Source of the DNA: Sunxiuqinia indica
GTDB lineage: Bacteria; Bacteroidota; Bacteroidia; Bacteroidales; Prolixibacteraceae
Reading direction: 5' to 3'
DNA: 64,000 nt
Assembly: GCF_009847015.1 (NCBI RefSeq)
Contig: NZ_WVEM01000009.1
Coordinates: 178,910-242,909, forward strand
Below, in pieces: positions 26,959 through 36,096 of this stretch. Under the pieces are notes generated by a model. The model made no database searches. It was not told the DNA's origin and worked only from the letters and a program-made list of their open reading frames with translations. The position numbers and the translations under genes were made by a program. Within the stretch, counting starts at the first letter, position 1, and each line of letters opens with the position of its first letter.

Positions 26959-28206
26959 ATGAAAAAATATATTGCCGAAATTGTTTTAGTGCTGATTACC
27001 TTAAGTTTATTAGTTGTTTTTCTGACTAACCCGCCGGTTGAAAATCCGGCTCCTGTTCCCGAACCGGAACCAATTCCAATACCCGATCCTATTCTTCTGT
27101 TTGGACTTCCCGTGGATTCATTCACGATTGAAGGTGCTGATATTATGCGTAACCAGAATTTATCTGATATTTTGGTAAAAAAGAATATTTCGTATCAAAA
27201 GATTGATGAGTTGGCTCGCAAATCAAAACCCATTTTTGATGTTCGTAAATTAAAGCACAAGAACCATTATCATTTTTTCCTGAAGAAAGACAGTGCTCAA
27301 ACACCTGCCTATTTCGTTTACGAAATCGACAACACCGATTATGTGGTTTACGACCTGAACGATTCCATTCAGATTTACAGAGGACAAAAGCCCATTTACA
27401 CCAAGCTGAAGTCTGCGTCGGGAACAATTAAAAGCTCACTTTGGAATGCGATGACTGATAACAATATCAACCCGGTCCTGGCCATCGAGCTTTCCGACAT
27501 TTATCAATGGTCGATTGACTTTTACGGCATTCAAAAAAACGATAAGTTCAAGGTTATTTACGAAGAAAAGTATGTTGACTCCACATCAATTGGCATTGGC
27601 GAAATTCACGCCTGCCAGTTTCAGCATATGGGTGAAGACTTTTACGCATTTCATTTTGAACAGGACAGCAGCCTAAGCTATTTCGATAAAGAAGGGAATA
27701 GTCTGAAAAAAGCTTTCCTGAAAGCGCCGTTGAAATTTTCGAGAATCAGCTCGCGATTCTCAAATAGTCGTTTCCATCCGGTACTTAAAATCAGGCGTCC
27801 ACATCATGGAATTGATTATGCTGCTCCAACCGGGACTCCTGTTCAATCGATTGGTGATGGGGTTGTCACGCGAAAGGGCTATCAAAAGCGCGGAGGTGGA
27901 AACTTTGTATACATCAAACACAATTCGGTTTATACAACCTGCTACATGCACTTACATGGCTTTGCAAAAGGAATTGCTCCCGGTGTGCGAATAAAGCAAG
28001 GACAGGTTATTGGTTATGTTGGCGCAACAGGACTAGCAACTGGCCCTCATCTCGATTTCAGGGTATTTAGAAACGGCTCGGCTATGGACCCGCTGAAAGT
28101 AAAAGCACCACCTGTGGAGCCGATTCACGATGAAAATTTAGCTGCATACAACCAAGTGAAGGACTCGCTGACCGCACAGCTTAATCTAATCCCTTTTCAA
28201 GAATAG
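26959..28206 (+). CDS. M23 family metallopeptidase, membrane-anchored
   Basis: A 415-residue protein with an N-terminal TM anchor (VLVLITLSLLVVFLTN), a proline-rich spacer near residues 25-50 (PVPEPEPIPIPDP), a middle domain like the LytM-adjacent region of Bacteroidota M23 proteins, and a C-terminal peptidase domain at about 265-395. Zinc ligands are HHGIDYAAPTGTPV (His and Asp) and the final motif, which here is GPHLDFRVFRNG rather than GPHLHYE. The domain also has YMHLHGFAKGIAPG. The family cleaves peptidoglycan cross-links in the periplasm. The altered last motif means activity should not be assumed. It ends before a perfect bidirectional terminator. Confidence 0.88.
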   Translation: MKKYIAEIVLVLITLSLLVVFLTNPPVENPAPVPEPEPIPIPDPILLFGLPVDSFTIEGADIMRNQNLSDILVKKNISYQKIDELARKSKPIFDVRKLKHKNHYHFFLKKDSAQTPAYFVYEIDNTDYVVYDLNDSIQIYRGQKPIYTKLKSASGTIKSSLWNAMTDNNINPVLAIELSDIYQWSIDFYGIQKNDKFKVIYEEKYVDSTSIGIGEIHACQFQHMGEDFYAFHFEQDSSLSYFDKEGNSLKKAFLKAPLKFSRISSRFSNSRFHPVLKIRRPHHGIDYAAPTGTPVQSIGDGVVTRKGYQKRGGGNFVYIKHNSVYTTCYMHLHGFAKGIAPGVRIKQGQVIGYVGATGLATGPHLDFRVFRNGSAMDPLKVKAPPVEPIHDENLAAYNQVKDSLTAQLNLIPFQE

Positions 28207-28232
28207 GATTACACATATAAATAAGTAAAAGT

Positions 28233-28275
28233 AAAAAAGCTCAAACAGCAAATGATTTGCTGTTTGAGCTTTTTT
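28233..28275. terminator. bidirectional terminator between the M23 peptidase and purN
   Basis: A perfect 20-base-pair inverted repeat. The left arm is 28233-28252 (core AGCTCAAACAGCAAA), the loop TGA is at 28253-28255 and the right arm is 28256-28275. A tracts on the left and T tracts on the right make it work in both directions, and it lies between two convergent genes. Confidence 0.95.
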
Positions 28276-28284
28276 ATACCTATT

Positions 28285-28854
28285 TTAATCCTGACCTTGG
28301 TAAAGCACCTCTTCTATCACCCGGGGAAAATGTTCATGCTCAAGTAAATGTATCTTTTGAGCTACATCGTCTGGAGTATCCGATTTCTCCACATCGCAAT
28401 TTGCTTGAAAAATAATATTCCCTTCGTCATATTTTTCATTCACATAATGAATGGTGATGCCCGATGACTTTTCTTTATTCTTCACAACAGCTTCATGCAC
28501 AAAATGACCGTACATTCCTTTTCCTCCATACTTAGGCAATAAAGCCGGATGTATATTTATTATCGGAAACTCTTCGGTGAGGTACCTCGGCACCAACCAA
28601 AGAAAGCCCGCCAGGACAATCATGTCTATTTTTCGATCAGTCAATTCATCAAGAATGTCAATACTGTGATAAAACTCGTCTCTTGAAAAAGTAAAAGTCT
28701 CAACACCAAGTCTTTCTGCTCGTATTAACGCATAAGCATTTTCGTTATTTGACCACAAAGAATCAACAATAACATTCCGATTCCCGTTAAAATACTCGAT
28801 AATATTCTGTGCGTTACTGCCTGATCCTGAGGCAAAAATAGCAATTTTCTTCAT
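28285..28854 (-). CDS. purN: phosphoribosylglycinamide formyltransferase
   Basis: A 189-residue GART enzyme of purine synthesis that transfers a formyl group from 10-formyl-THF to GAR. The N-terminal substrate-binding strand is KIAIFASGSGSNAQNIIEYF, the catalytic part has INIHPALLPKYGGKGMYGHF with the Asn/His pair, and SSGITIHYVNEKYDEGNIIFQ carries the catalytic Asp. Length is normal for the family. It is convergent with the peptidase gene and divergent from acpP across a 189-base intergenic region. Confidence 0.95.
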   Translation of the reverse strand: MKKIAIFASGSGSNAQNIIEYFNGNRNVIVDSLWSNNENAYALIRAERLGVETFTFSRDEFYHSIDILDELTDRKIDMIVLAGFLWLVPRYLTEEFPIINIHPALLPKYGGKGMYGHFVHEAVVKNKEKSSGITIHYVNEKYDEGNIIFQANCDVEKSDTPDDVAQKIHLLEHEHFPRVIEEVLYQGQD

Positions 28855-28962
28855 CTCAAATTTAGTTCTATTATATTTTTAGAATAATGGACTCACATGT
28901 TCAAATATAGTCTAGACAATCAATAACTTACAGCCCAAAATAGCTATTTATTTAAGTTTTTC

Positions 28963-28994
28963 TTTGATATATTTTGGGTAAATTTATTACTTTG
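28963..28994 (+). promoter_or_regulatory. candidate promoter of acpP-fabF-rnc
   Basis: A -33-like TTTG at 28963-28966 and a near-consensus -7 TTACTTTG at 28987-28994 (one mismatch to TAnnTTTG) with 20 bases between them. This is the standard Bacteroidota spacing, about 50 bases before the acpP ATG. Confidence 0.5.
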
Positions 28995-29043
28995 CACCGG
29001 ATTTTTTAAAAACAAAATTGAATATTAACTTAAAATTAGAACT

Positions 29044-29280
29044 ATGTCTGACATTGCAGGTAAAGTTAAAGCAATTATCGTTGATAAATTGGGAGTTGAC
29101 GAAAGCGAAGTAACAAATGAAGCTTCTTTTACAAATGACTTAGGTGCAGATTCTTTGGATACAGTAGAATTAATCATGGAATTTGAAAAAGAATTTGATT
29201 TGGCTATCCCAGACGATCAGGCTGAAAAGATTTCAACTGTAGGTGAAGCTGTTTCTCACATCGAAGCAAACGTTAAGTAA
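29044..29280 (+). CDS. acpP: acyl carrier protein
   Basis: A 78-residue acidic four-helix protein. The phosphopantetheine-attachment motif is [18 protein letters not shown], with the modified Ser at about residue 38. It carries growing acyl chains in type II fatty-acid synthesis. The start [17 protein letters not shown] and length are canonical. It is followed 20 bases later by fabF and then rnc, a conserved arrangement in bacteria. Confidence 0.98.
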   Translation: MSDIAGKVKAIIVDKLGVDESEVTNEASFTNDLGADSLDTVELIMEFEKEFDLAIPDDQAEKISTVGEAVSHIEANVK

Positions 29281-29300
29281 TAAATTTGAATTAAACATTT

Positions 29301-30542
29301 ATGGAATTTAAACGGGTAGTTATAACCGGACTTGGAACCGTAAACCCGCTTGGTAATTCTGTACAGGAATTTTGGGAAGGGCTTAAAAACGGAGTTAGTG
29401 GAGCTGCACCTGTCTCTCGGATGGATGTAGACCTTCATAAGACCCGATTTGCATGTGAGTTAAAAAACTTTGATCCAACGGACTACGTTGAGAAAAAAGA
29501 GGTTCGTAAACACGACCCATACACACTTTATGCATTTGCATCATCTCAGCAAGCAATTGACGATTCAGGTCTTGACCTGGAAACACTCAATAAAGATCGC
29601 GCTGGCGTGATTTGGGGAGCAGGAATTGGTGGTTTGCAAACTTTTTATGAAGAAGTTAGAGCATACAACCTTGAGCGCCCTAAGTTTAATCCTTTCTTTA
29701 TTCCGAAAATGATTGCGAACATCGCGGGTGGATTAGTATCTATCCGCTTTGGTTTTCGCGGTCCCAATTTTACAACTGTATCAGCATGTGCATCAGCATC
29801 ACACGCCATGATCGAAGCGTTTAACTACATTCGCATGGGTAAAGCTGATTTGTTTATTACAGGGGGATCCGAAGCAGCAATCAACGACGCAGGATTATGT
29901 GGTTTCAATTCGATGCGTGCACTTTCAACACGTAATGACGATCCGACAACTGCATCCCGACCTTTTGATAAAGACCGGGATGGATTTGTAATGGGCGAAG
30001 GATCTGGTGCTCTTATTTTTGAAGAGTACGAGCATGCTAAAGCCCGCGGAGCAAAAATTTACGGAGAAATTGTAGGCGGGGGAATGTCGGCAGACGCTTA
30101 CCATATGACTGCCCCTGATCCGGAAGGAAGAGGTGCTTCACTGGTTATGAACTGGGCCTTGGAAGATGCCGGAATACAACCTGAAAACATTGATTATATC
30201 AATGTTCATGGAACCTCTACTCCACTAGGAGATATTGCAGAGCCAAAAGCAATTCAAAAATGTTTTGGCGACCATGCTTATAAATTAAGTATTAGTTCTA
30301 CCAAATCAATGACAGGTCACTTGTTAGGTGCTGCCGGAGCTATCGAAGGCATTGCTTCAATCCTGGCATTGAGAGATGGAATTGTTCCTCCAACAATAAA
30401 TCACTTTACTGACGATCCGGAGATTGACAGCAGACTTGATTTTACATTTAACAAAGCTAAAGAACGCGAAATGACTTATGCATTGAGCAATACATTTGGC
30501 TTTGGAGGACATAATGCTACAGTAATTTTTAAGAAATACTGA
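29301..30542 (+). CDS. fabF: beta-ketoacyl-ACP synthase II
   Basis: A 413-residue condensing enzyme that extends acyl-ACP with malonyl-ACP. The catalytic triad is visible: Cys163 in TTVSACASASHAM, His303 in NVHGTSTPLGD and His339 in STKSMTGHLLGAAGAIE. It begins VVITGLGTVNPLGNSVQEFW, typical FabF. The AGP loop regions and C-terminal GFGGHNATVIFKK are all present. Transcribed with acpP and rnc; rnc begins four bases after this stop. Confidence 0.97.
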   Translation: MEFKRVVITGLGTVNPLGNSVQEFWEGLKNGVSGAAPVSRMDVDLHKTRFACELKNFDPTDYVEKKEVRKHDPYTLYAFASSQQAIDDSGLDLETLNKDRAGVIWGAGIGGLQTFYEEVRAYNLERPKFNPFFIPKMIANIAGGLVSIRFGFRGPNFTTVSACASASHAMIEAFNYIRMGKADLFITGGSEAAINDAGLCGFNSMRALSTRNDDPTTASRPFDKDRDGFVMGEGSGALIFEEYEHAKARGAKIYGEIVGGGMSADAYHMTAPDPEGRGASLVMNWALEDAGIQPENIDYINVHGTSTPLGDIAEPKAIQKCFGDHAYKLSISSTKSMTGHLLGAAGAIEGIASILALRDGIVPPTINHFTDDPEIDSRLDFTFNKAKEREMTYALSNTFGFGGHNATVIFKKY

Positions 30543-30546
30543 TAAG

Positions 30547-31293
30547 GTGATAAGAAATATCGCACAACAAATAAAACTCTTTTCTTCTCCGAGAAAAGAG
30601 TTTTATTTGTTTTTAAGATCATTATTCAATTGCTCGCCGGTCAATATTAAACTTTATGAAAAGGCACTAACTCATCGGTCAGCTTCAAAAACTGATTCGC
30701 AAGGGAATTGGGTTAATAACGAACGGCTGGAGTACTTGGGCGATGCCATACTTGGAGCAGTTATCGCAGAATTTCTGTATAATCGTTTCCCAAATATGGA
30801 TGAAGGTTTTCTCACTCAAATGAGATCTAAACTAGTAAACCGAAGCTTTCTAACAGAGTTAACTTTTCAGATCGGGCTGAACTACTACATTGAATCGAAC
30901 ACGAACAACACCGATGAGAATAGCCATATCTATGGTGACGCATTAGAAGCGATTATTGGCGCCTTGTACCTTGACAAAGGCTACCAGGTCACCCGGAATT
31001 TCATTATTCGAAAATTACTTCTTCAACAAGTAGATCTGGATGTCATTCAAAAAACAAATACCAATTACAAAAGTCAGCTGATTGAGTGGAGCCAGAAAAA
31101 TAAAAAAGAAGTTGACTTTTCAACGGTTGAAAATACCGTTGGAGAAAATAAGCAGCCACACTTCGTTTCAACAGTAACGATCGATAATCGTGTAATTGGG
31201 AAAGGTGAAGGTGGATCAAAAAAAGAAGCTCATCAGAAAGCATCAAAAGTAGCACTCGGCAAGCTAAACGAACTTGAAGGTCAGGAGAATTAA
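30547..31293 (+). CDS. rnc: ribonuclease III
   Basis: A 248-residue double-strand-specific RNase that processes rRNA and mRNA. The RNase III signature is NERLEYLGDAILGAV (about residues 58-72), with EDNSHIYGDALEAIIGALYLDKG-type catalytic Glu/Asp residues near 130-145 and a C-terminal dsRNA-binding domain (YKSQLIEWSQKNKKEVDF, GEGGSKKEAHQKASKVAL). The start is GTG at 30547, chosen because the following IRNIAQQIKLF leads into the family's usual N-terminus and no nearby ATG exists. The gene starts 4 bases after fabF. Confidence 0.93.
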   Translation: MIRNIAQQIKLFSSPRKEFYLFLRSLFNCSPVNIKLYEKALTHRSASKTDSQGNWVNNERLEYLGDAILGAVIAEFLYNRFPNMDEGFLTQMRSKLVNRSFLTELTFQIGLNYYIESNTNNTDENSHIYGDALEAIIGALYLDKGYQVTRNFIIRKLLLQQVDLDVIQKTNTNYKSQLIEWSQKNKKEVDFSTVENTVGENKQPHFVSTVTIDNRVIGKGEGGSKKEAHQKASKVALGKLNELEGQEN

Positions 31294-31320
31294 AAGCGAG
31301 TGTTAAGATTTCAAAACAAA

Positions 31321-31346
31321 AAAGCGGAGCCTCTCAACTCCGCTTT
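31321..31346. terminator. possible terminator after rnc
   Basis: AAAGCGGAG at 31321-31329 pairs perfectly with CTCCGCTTT at 31338-31346 around an eight-base loop, 27 bases after the rnc stop. The following T run is poor on the plus strand. The rest of the gap to 31586 carries no gene. Confidence 0.5.
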
Positions 31347-31573
31347 AAAAACCAAAACCTAAATTCACCTTGTAAAAAACTCAGTTAAACCCCATTTGTG
31401 CAAATGCAGTTTTATACATTTGCTCTAACAAAGATATAGAGATTATACATGCAGCGATGCTAACAAATGTTAAAGCCTGTTAAGAATTTGTTTACATCAA
31501 AACCGCTTAAACTCAATATATACAGCCAATGTTAAATATTGTTAAGCAGCTGATTACCCTGTTTTTTAAAGAT

Positions 31574-31581
31574 TATATTTG
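31574..31581 (+). promoter_or_regulatory. candidate -7 box for the OmpR-type two-component operon
   Basis: TATATTTG, an exact TAnnTTTG match, ends only five bases before the ATG at 31587, which would give a nearly leaderless transcript. A TTG at about 31549 lies in the -33 range. Confidence 0.45.
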
Positions 31582-31586
31582 TAGTC

Positions 31587-33227
31587 ATGAGTAGACGAGT
31601 TATCATTTTTTTGATTGTGATCATGGCTATCGTAATGACTAGCTTGATTCTGGTGCAAACCAATTCCATTCAAAAAGCTTTTCAAATAAAAGAAGAACAG
31701 TTTGACCAAATGGTGAACCGCTCTATTCGGCAAGTTGTCAGAAAACTAGAACTGGAAGAAGCCTCTTTACTTGCTGCGCAAAGTAATCTTCAGACATATC
31801 GCAACTCATTATTTCCAAAAAATAATCAACAACAACGTATTTTCCCGGGAAACTCGAATAATAAAGCAACGGGAAAGAATGGAGATGTCAATATCTCATT
31901 TCGCTTTTCTCAACGCAATAATTCAGCGACCTATCGCGAGGAACTATCGATTACATATAACGATTCTACTTCGACCTATCGAAATGAACGTGGAATGCCC
32001 GGAGACTTCCGTTCAGCATTTGATGAAATACATGATTACGATGGTTATATCCGTCAGCAATACGAAAAGCGAAGAAATGAACAGGCTAACTATTATCGAA
32101 TCATTCAAAATCAATTTCTCTTCTCCCAACTACCAATAAGCGAACGCATAAATCAAAAAGCACTAGAGAGAGCCTTAAAGGAAGAGTTTAACAACGCAAA
32201 CATAAACTTGGATTATAAATACGCCATTTACTCATTCCCGCAAGGACAGGAGCAAAAGATATACGGGAACGAGGGATTTAATCCGGACAATAAAATCCCC
32301 TATAAAAGCCTCCTCTTCCCAAACGATGTGATTGATCCGAAACCAAATTACCTGTTTGTTTATTTCCCGAAGCGTCAAAGCTACCTCCTAAAAGAAGCCG
32401 GATTAATGGTTATTCCGACCGCTATTTTAACAGCCTTGCTTATCGGAATATTCGTTTATACGATATTGATTATCCTGAAACAAAAGAAACTATCGAATAT
32501 CAAAAACGACTTTATCAACAATATGACACACGAGCTTAAGACTCCTATTTCGACCATTTCGCTCGCAAGCCAAATGTTGCACGATAATAGTATTAGCAAC
32601 ACCCCACGCACAATTGAGCATGTGTCAAATGTCATTTTGCAAGAGAGCAAACGACTTGGATTTCAGGTTGAAAAAGTATTACAAATGGCTGTATTTAACG
32701 AAGGTCGTTTAAAGTTAAAATTCAAAGATGTTCATTTGAATGAACTAATTAACAATGTAATTCTTAACTTTGAAATACGGGTAAAAAGCAAAAATGGCAC
32801 CCTAACATCAACAATAGCAGCAGAGAACGATCTGATCAAAGGAGATGAAGTACATATTACCAATGTGATATTCAATTTGCTGGACAATGCCATGAAATAC
32901 GGCAAAGATGTTCCGGCTATTGAAGTAAACACCGAAAACAAAAAAGACTTTGTAGTCGTTTCGGTAAAAGACAACGGTATTGGAATTGCGAAAGAACATC
33001 AGGCGCAAATCTTTGAGCGCTTTTACCGTGTGCCAACTGGCAATGTACATGATGTAAAAGGTTTTGGACTTGGCTTAAGCTATGTGAAGAAAATTATTGA
33101 CTCGCACCAGGGAAAAATAAAGGTGGAGAGTGCTTTAAATAAAGGAACAAAATTCATGATATACCTCCCACTAAATGTGAAAGTAAATGGAAACAAAAAC
33201 AAAACTTTTATTAGCCGAAGACGATGA
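31587..33227 (+). CDS. two-component sensor histidine kinase
   Basis: A 546-residue inner-membrane kinase. TM1 is near residues 5-25, a periplasmic sensor region rich in Asn and Gln runs to about 270, and TM2 is IPTAILTALLIGIFVYTILI near 275-295. Then comes the HisKA domain with phospho-acceptor motif NNMTHELKTPISTI (His near 317) and the HATPase domain: N-box FNLLDNAMKYG, G1 DNGIGI, F-box FERFYRV and G2 GFGLGLSYVKKI. No HAMP domain is visible. It resembles the RprX group of Bacteroidota. The response regulator gene overlaps its last 41 bases. The input signal is not predictable. Confidence 0.9.
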   Translation: MSRRVIIFLIVIMAIVMTSLILVQTNSIQKAFQIKEEQFDQMVNRSIRQVVRKLELEEASLLAAQSNLQTYRNSLFPKNNQQQRIFPGNSNNKATGKNGDVNISFRFSQRNNSATYREELSITYNDSTSTYRNERGMPGDFRSAFDEIHDYDGYIRQQYEKRRNEQANYYRIIQNQFLFSQLPISERINQKALERALKEEFNNANINLDYKYAIYSFPQGQEQKIYGNEGFNPDNKIPYKSLLFPNDVIDPKPNYLFVYFPKRQSYLLKEAGLMVIPTAILTALLIGIFVYTILIILKQKKLSNIKNDFINNMTHELKTPISTISLASQMLHDNSISNTPRTIEHVSNVILQESKRLGFQVEKVLQMAVFNEGRLKLKFKDVHLNELINNVILNFEIRVKSKNGTLTSTIAAENDLIKGDEVHITNVIFNLLDNAMKYGKDVPAIEVNTENKKDFVVVSVKDNGIGIAKEHQAQIFERFYRVPTGNVHDVKGFGLGLSYVKKIIDSHQGKIKVESALNKGTKFMIYLPLNVKVNGNKNKTFISRRR

Positions 33228-33873
33228 AAACTTAGGTCTTCTGCTTAAAGAATACCTGATAGCCAAAGGATATGATACTGATTTGTATGGTGATGGAGAA
33301 GTTGCCTACGACGGATTTAAAAAACATCAGTACGGACTGTGCATTCTGGATATTATGATGCCTAAAAAAGACGGTATGACTTTGGCCAGAGACATTCGGT
33401 TAATCAACTCAGACATCCCTATTATTTTTCTTACAGCCAAAAATCTGAAAGAAGACGTATTGGAAGGATTTAAAATGGGAGCGGACGACTACATTACCAA
33501 GCCATTTAGCATGGAAGAGCTGATATTCCGCATCGAGGCTATTCTACGTCGCACAAGCGATAGCAAAGGTGGAGAGCAGTCGACCTATCAATTGGGGAAA
33601 TTTACATTTGACCATCGGAAACAAACGCTTGCAACAGATAAAGAAACGGTCAAATTGACAACCAAGGAATCAGAACTTTTACGATTACTTTGCAACAATG
33701 CCAATGATGTTTTGGAACGTAATTTTGCACTGAAAACCATTTGGATTGACGACAATTATTTCAATGCACGAAGCATGGATGTTTACATAACCAAATTGCG
33801 CAAACACTTAAAAGAAGAACCTTCAGTTGAAATTATTAATGTACACGGGAAAGGCTACAAACTTATCGTTTGA
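33187..33873 (+). CDS. OmpR-family response regulator
   Basis: A 228-residue DNA-binding regulator. The receiver domain has acidic pocket EDDENLG, phospho-acceptor Asp in LCILDIMMPKKDG (near residue 55), switch Thr in IIFLTAKN and Lys in GADDYITKPF. The C-terminal winged-helix domain (about 130-228) has LTTKESELLRLLCNNANDVL and the recognition helix ARSMDVYITKLRKHLKEE. It overlaps the kinase gene by 41 bases, so they are translationally coupled; the kinase is its partner. The pair resembles RprXY of Bacteroidota. Confidence 0.93.
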   Translation: METKTKLLLAEDDENLGLLLKEYLIAKGYDTDLYGDGEVAYDGFKKHQYGLCILDIMMPKKDGMTLARDIRLINSDIPIIFLTAKNLKEDVLEGFKMGADDYITKPFSMEELIFRIEAILRRTSDSKGGEQSTYQLGKFTFDHRKQTLATDKETVKLTTKESELLRLLCNNANDVLERNFALKTIWIDDNYFNARSMDVYITKLRKHLKEEPSVEIINVHGKGYKLIV

Positions 33874-33902
33874 TTTTTCTGTCACATAAATATGATGATA
33901 CC

Positions 33903-33935
33903 AAAATCCCTGTCAATAGCTGACGGGGATTTTTT
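33903..33935 (+). terminator. rho-independent terminator after the response regulator
   Basis: AAAATCCCTGTC at 33903-33914 pairs with GACGGGGATTTT at 33922-33933 (one T-G pair) around a seven-base loop, followed by T residues. It borders the stop codon of the convergent antiporter gene. Confidence 0.8.
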
Positions 33936-35925
33936 AGTTCGATTCGGCAGGGTCGTCTTTTCCGAAAAGCTCAAATGCGCTTGCGATCTGCTCCGACCTT
34001 CCCATTATGTAAACAACATCATGTTTCTCAAGAACCGAATGTACGTCCGGATGCTCGATTAGCTTATCTTCCCGAAGTATGGCTACCAAGGTAACACCAA
34101 ACACCTTTCGGAAACGAATCTCACTAATGCTCTTGCCTACCACAAATGATCCCTCGCGAACTTTCAATGCCATGATTTCGAGGTTCGGCAGCTCCTGAAA
34201 CAGTTGATCGGACTTACTGGTTTCTTCCCTGAAAATCCCATAATGATCACCTCTGATTTTCGCAATAATCATATTTATTTCGCGCTGTGGAACTAGCCTT
34301 TTTCTCAATATCCGCTCAAACAAATCAATTGCTGTTTCAAATTCTTCAGGAATCACCTGATTGGCTCCCAATCGGTATAATTCTTGAATATCATTAACCT
34401 TTTTGGTTCGCACAATAATAAAAGCATGTGGGGTCAAATGGCGAATACGATCAATAATGGACATGGATACAATCTGATTTCCCACCGAGATTACAACAAT
34501 ATCAGCCGTTTTTACATGTGCTTTTTCAAGAATTGGTTCGTTGGTTGCATCACCATAAATAACAGTTTCTCCCTTTGCCTGCAGCTTCTTCACCGTTCCC
34601 GGATCAAAAATAATAGAGATATATGGCATGTTCAGATATTTGGCCATAACCGACAAATTAAGAGATCTGGAATCCTTTCCGATGAAAACAACATGATTCT
34701 TCAACTCGGGAATCTCTATTTGCGGTAATGGGAATAAACCATCAACCCAAATCTTTGGAAGCGGAAATTTCAGCATCCGAGTGGCCACTGGTGCAGACAA
34801 CATCATAAGCAGTGGAGTAACCGACATACTAATAATTGCAACAGCTAAAAATAACTGATAATAATAATCCGGTATGATATCGTATTTCAGGCCGGATTGT
34901 GCCAGAATAAAGGAAAATTCACCCACCTGGCAAAGCGCAAAACCAACCATTATTGTCCCACGGAAAGTATGTCCCAAAATAAATGCAGTACCTCCGGCAA
35001 TTACCATTTTTATAAACAACACAAGCAAAACAGTTGAAACAACAAGCATAAAGTGATTCGCGACAAAACTCAAATCAAGCAGTAAACCAATACTTACGAA
35101 GAAAAAGCTGGTAAACGTATCTTTAAAAGGAATGAGCTGCCCGAACGCATTGTGACTGTATTCTGATTCCGAGATCATCAGTCCGGCTAAAAAAGCTCCG
35201 AATGCAAGTGAAATTCCCATTTCGGCAGTCAATAAGGCAACCGACAGACAAATGGCGAAAATACTCATCATAAAGAGTTCCTGGTTCTTGGTATGAGCCA
35301 CCAAGGTTAAAAGGCGCGGCATCAACCAGCGATTCCCAATATACACCATTCCAACCAAAACAATGGTTTTCCCAAGCAATACAAGCAACTGTCCTCCCTG
35401 ATCAGACACTTCCCCGCCCAGCATTGGCGTAAAAAGCAATAACGGGATCAGAATGATATCCTGAAAAATCAGAATCCCCAATACTGTTCGTCCGTAATTA
35501 GATGTAATCTCAGACCGCTCCTGCATAAGTTTCAGCACAACTGCAGTACTACTCAAAGCGGTTAAAAAACCAACAAACAGAGCCCCTGTCCAGCCCATAC
35601 TATACAGACGGGCAAGTAACATCGTAATGCCGGCAGTCAGGATGAGCTGCATAAACCCTCCTAGAAAGACAATTTTTCGTATTCGTAAAAGATGATTGAT
35701 CGAAAATTCGAGCCCAATGGTAAACATGAGTAGAACGACTCCTATTTCTGCCAGTAACTCAATTTGATGATGGGATCCAATTATTCCTAAAAAGTACGGG
35801 CCCGTGATTACCCCGGTCAAAAGATAACCGATAATTGTTGGCACCCTGATTTTTGTAAACAAAAAATTTACAACAGTTGACAAGGCGAAAATAATGACGA
35901 TATCTTTTAAAAGAACTAGCTCCAT
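33934..35925 (-). CDS. monovalent cation:proton antiporter with RCK domain (CPA2, KefB-like)
   Basis: A 663-residue protein. The N-terminal CPA2 antiporter domain (about residues 1-390) has twelve or more TM helices, starting VVNFLFTKIRVPTIIGYLLTG and including GLEFSINHLLRIRK and AFGAFLAGLMISES. A TrkA-N (RCK_N) Rossmann domain follows from about 405: NHVVFIGKDSRSLNLSVMAKYL and VIYGDATNEPILEKAHVKTADIVVIS. It ends with a TrkA-C (RCK_C) domain at about 585-655 (KVREGSFVVGKSISEIRFRKVFGVTLVAILRED). It moves K+ or Na+ against H+ at the inner membrane, gated by a nucleotide or ion ligand. It is monocistronic, bordered by the two-component terminator. Confidence 0.92.
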   Translation of the reverse strand: MELVLLKDIVIIFALSTVVNFLFTKIRVPTIIGYLLTGVITGPYFLGIIGSHHQIELLAEIGVVLLMFTIGLEFSINHLLRIRKIVFLGGFMQLILTAGITMLLARLYSMGWTGALFVGFLTALSSTAVVLKLMQERSEITSNYGRTVLGILIFQDIILIPLLLFTPMLGGEVSDQGGQLLVLLGKTIVLVGMVYIGNRWLMPRLLTLVAHTKNQELFMMSIFAICLSVALLTAEMGISLAFGAFLAGLMISESEYSHNAFGQLIPFKDTFTSFFFVSIGLLLDLSFVANHFMLVVSTVLLVLFIKMVIAGGTAFILGHTFRGTIMVGFALCQVGEFSFILAQSGLKYDIIPDYYYQLFLAVAIISMSVTPLLMMLSAPVATRMLKFPLPKIWVDGLFPLPQIEIPELKNHVVFIGKDSRSLNLSVMAKYLNMPYISIIFDPGTVKKLQAKGETVIYGDATNEPILEKAHVKTADIVVISVGNQIVSMSIIDRIRHLTPHAFIIVRTKKVNDIQELYRLGANQVIPEEFETAIDLFERILRKRLVPQREINMIIAKIRGDHYGIFREETSKSDQLFQELPNLEIMALKVREGSFVVGKSISEIRFRKVFGVTLVAILREDKLIEHPDVHSVLEKHDVVYIMGRSEQIASAFELFGKDDPAESN

Positions 35926-36050
35926 ACAAATAGGTTTTGAATTTATACAAACAGGCTCCTCCCGCTAATAGTTGAAACTTCTCAATCAAAATAAGCATAT
36001 TTTAGTAACTAACGATCATTGTACCACAAATCTTTACATAGAATTCTATT

Positions 36051-36081
36051 TTTGCATTGCGATTTTGTACTTTACACTTTG
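36051..36081 (+). promoter_or_regulatory. weak candidate promoter of the SDR gene
   Basis: A -33-like TTTG at 36051-36054 and a -7-like TACACTTTG at 36073-36081, with a one-base-longer spacer in the box than TAnnTTTG. It lies 15 bases before the ATG. Confidence 0.3.
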
Positions 36082-36096
36082 CCAAATCAATAAAAT

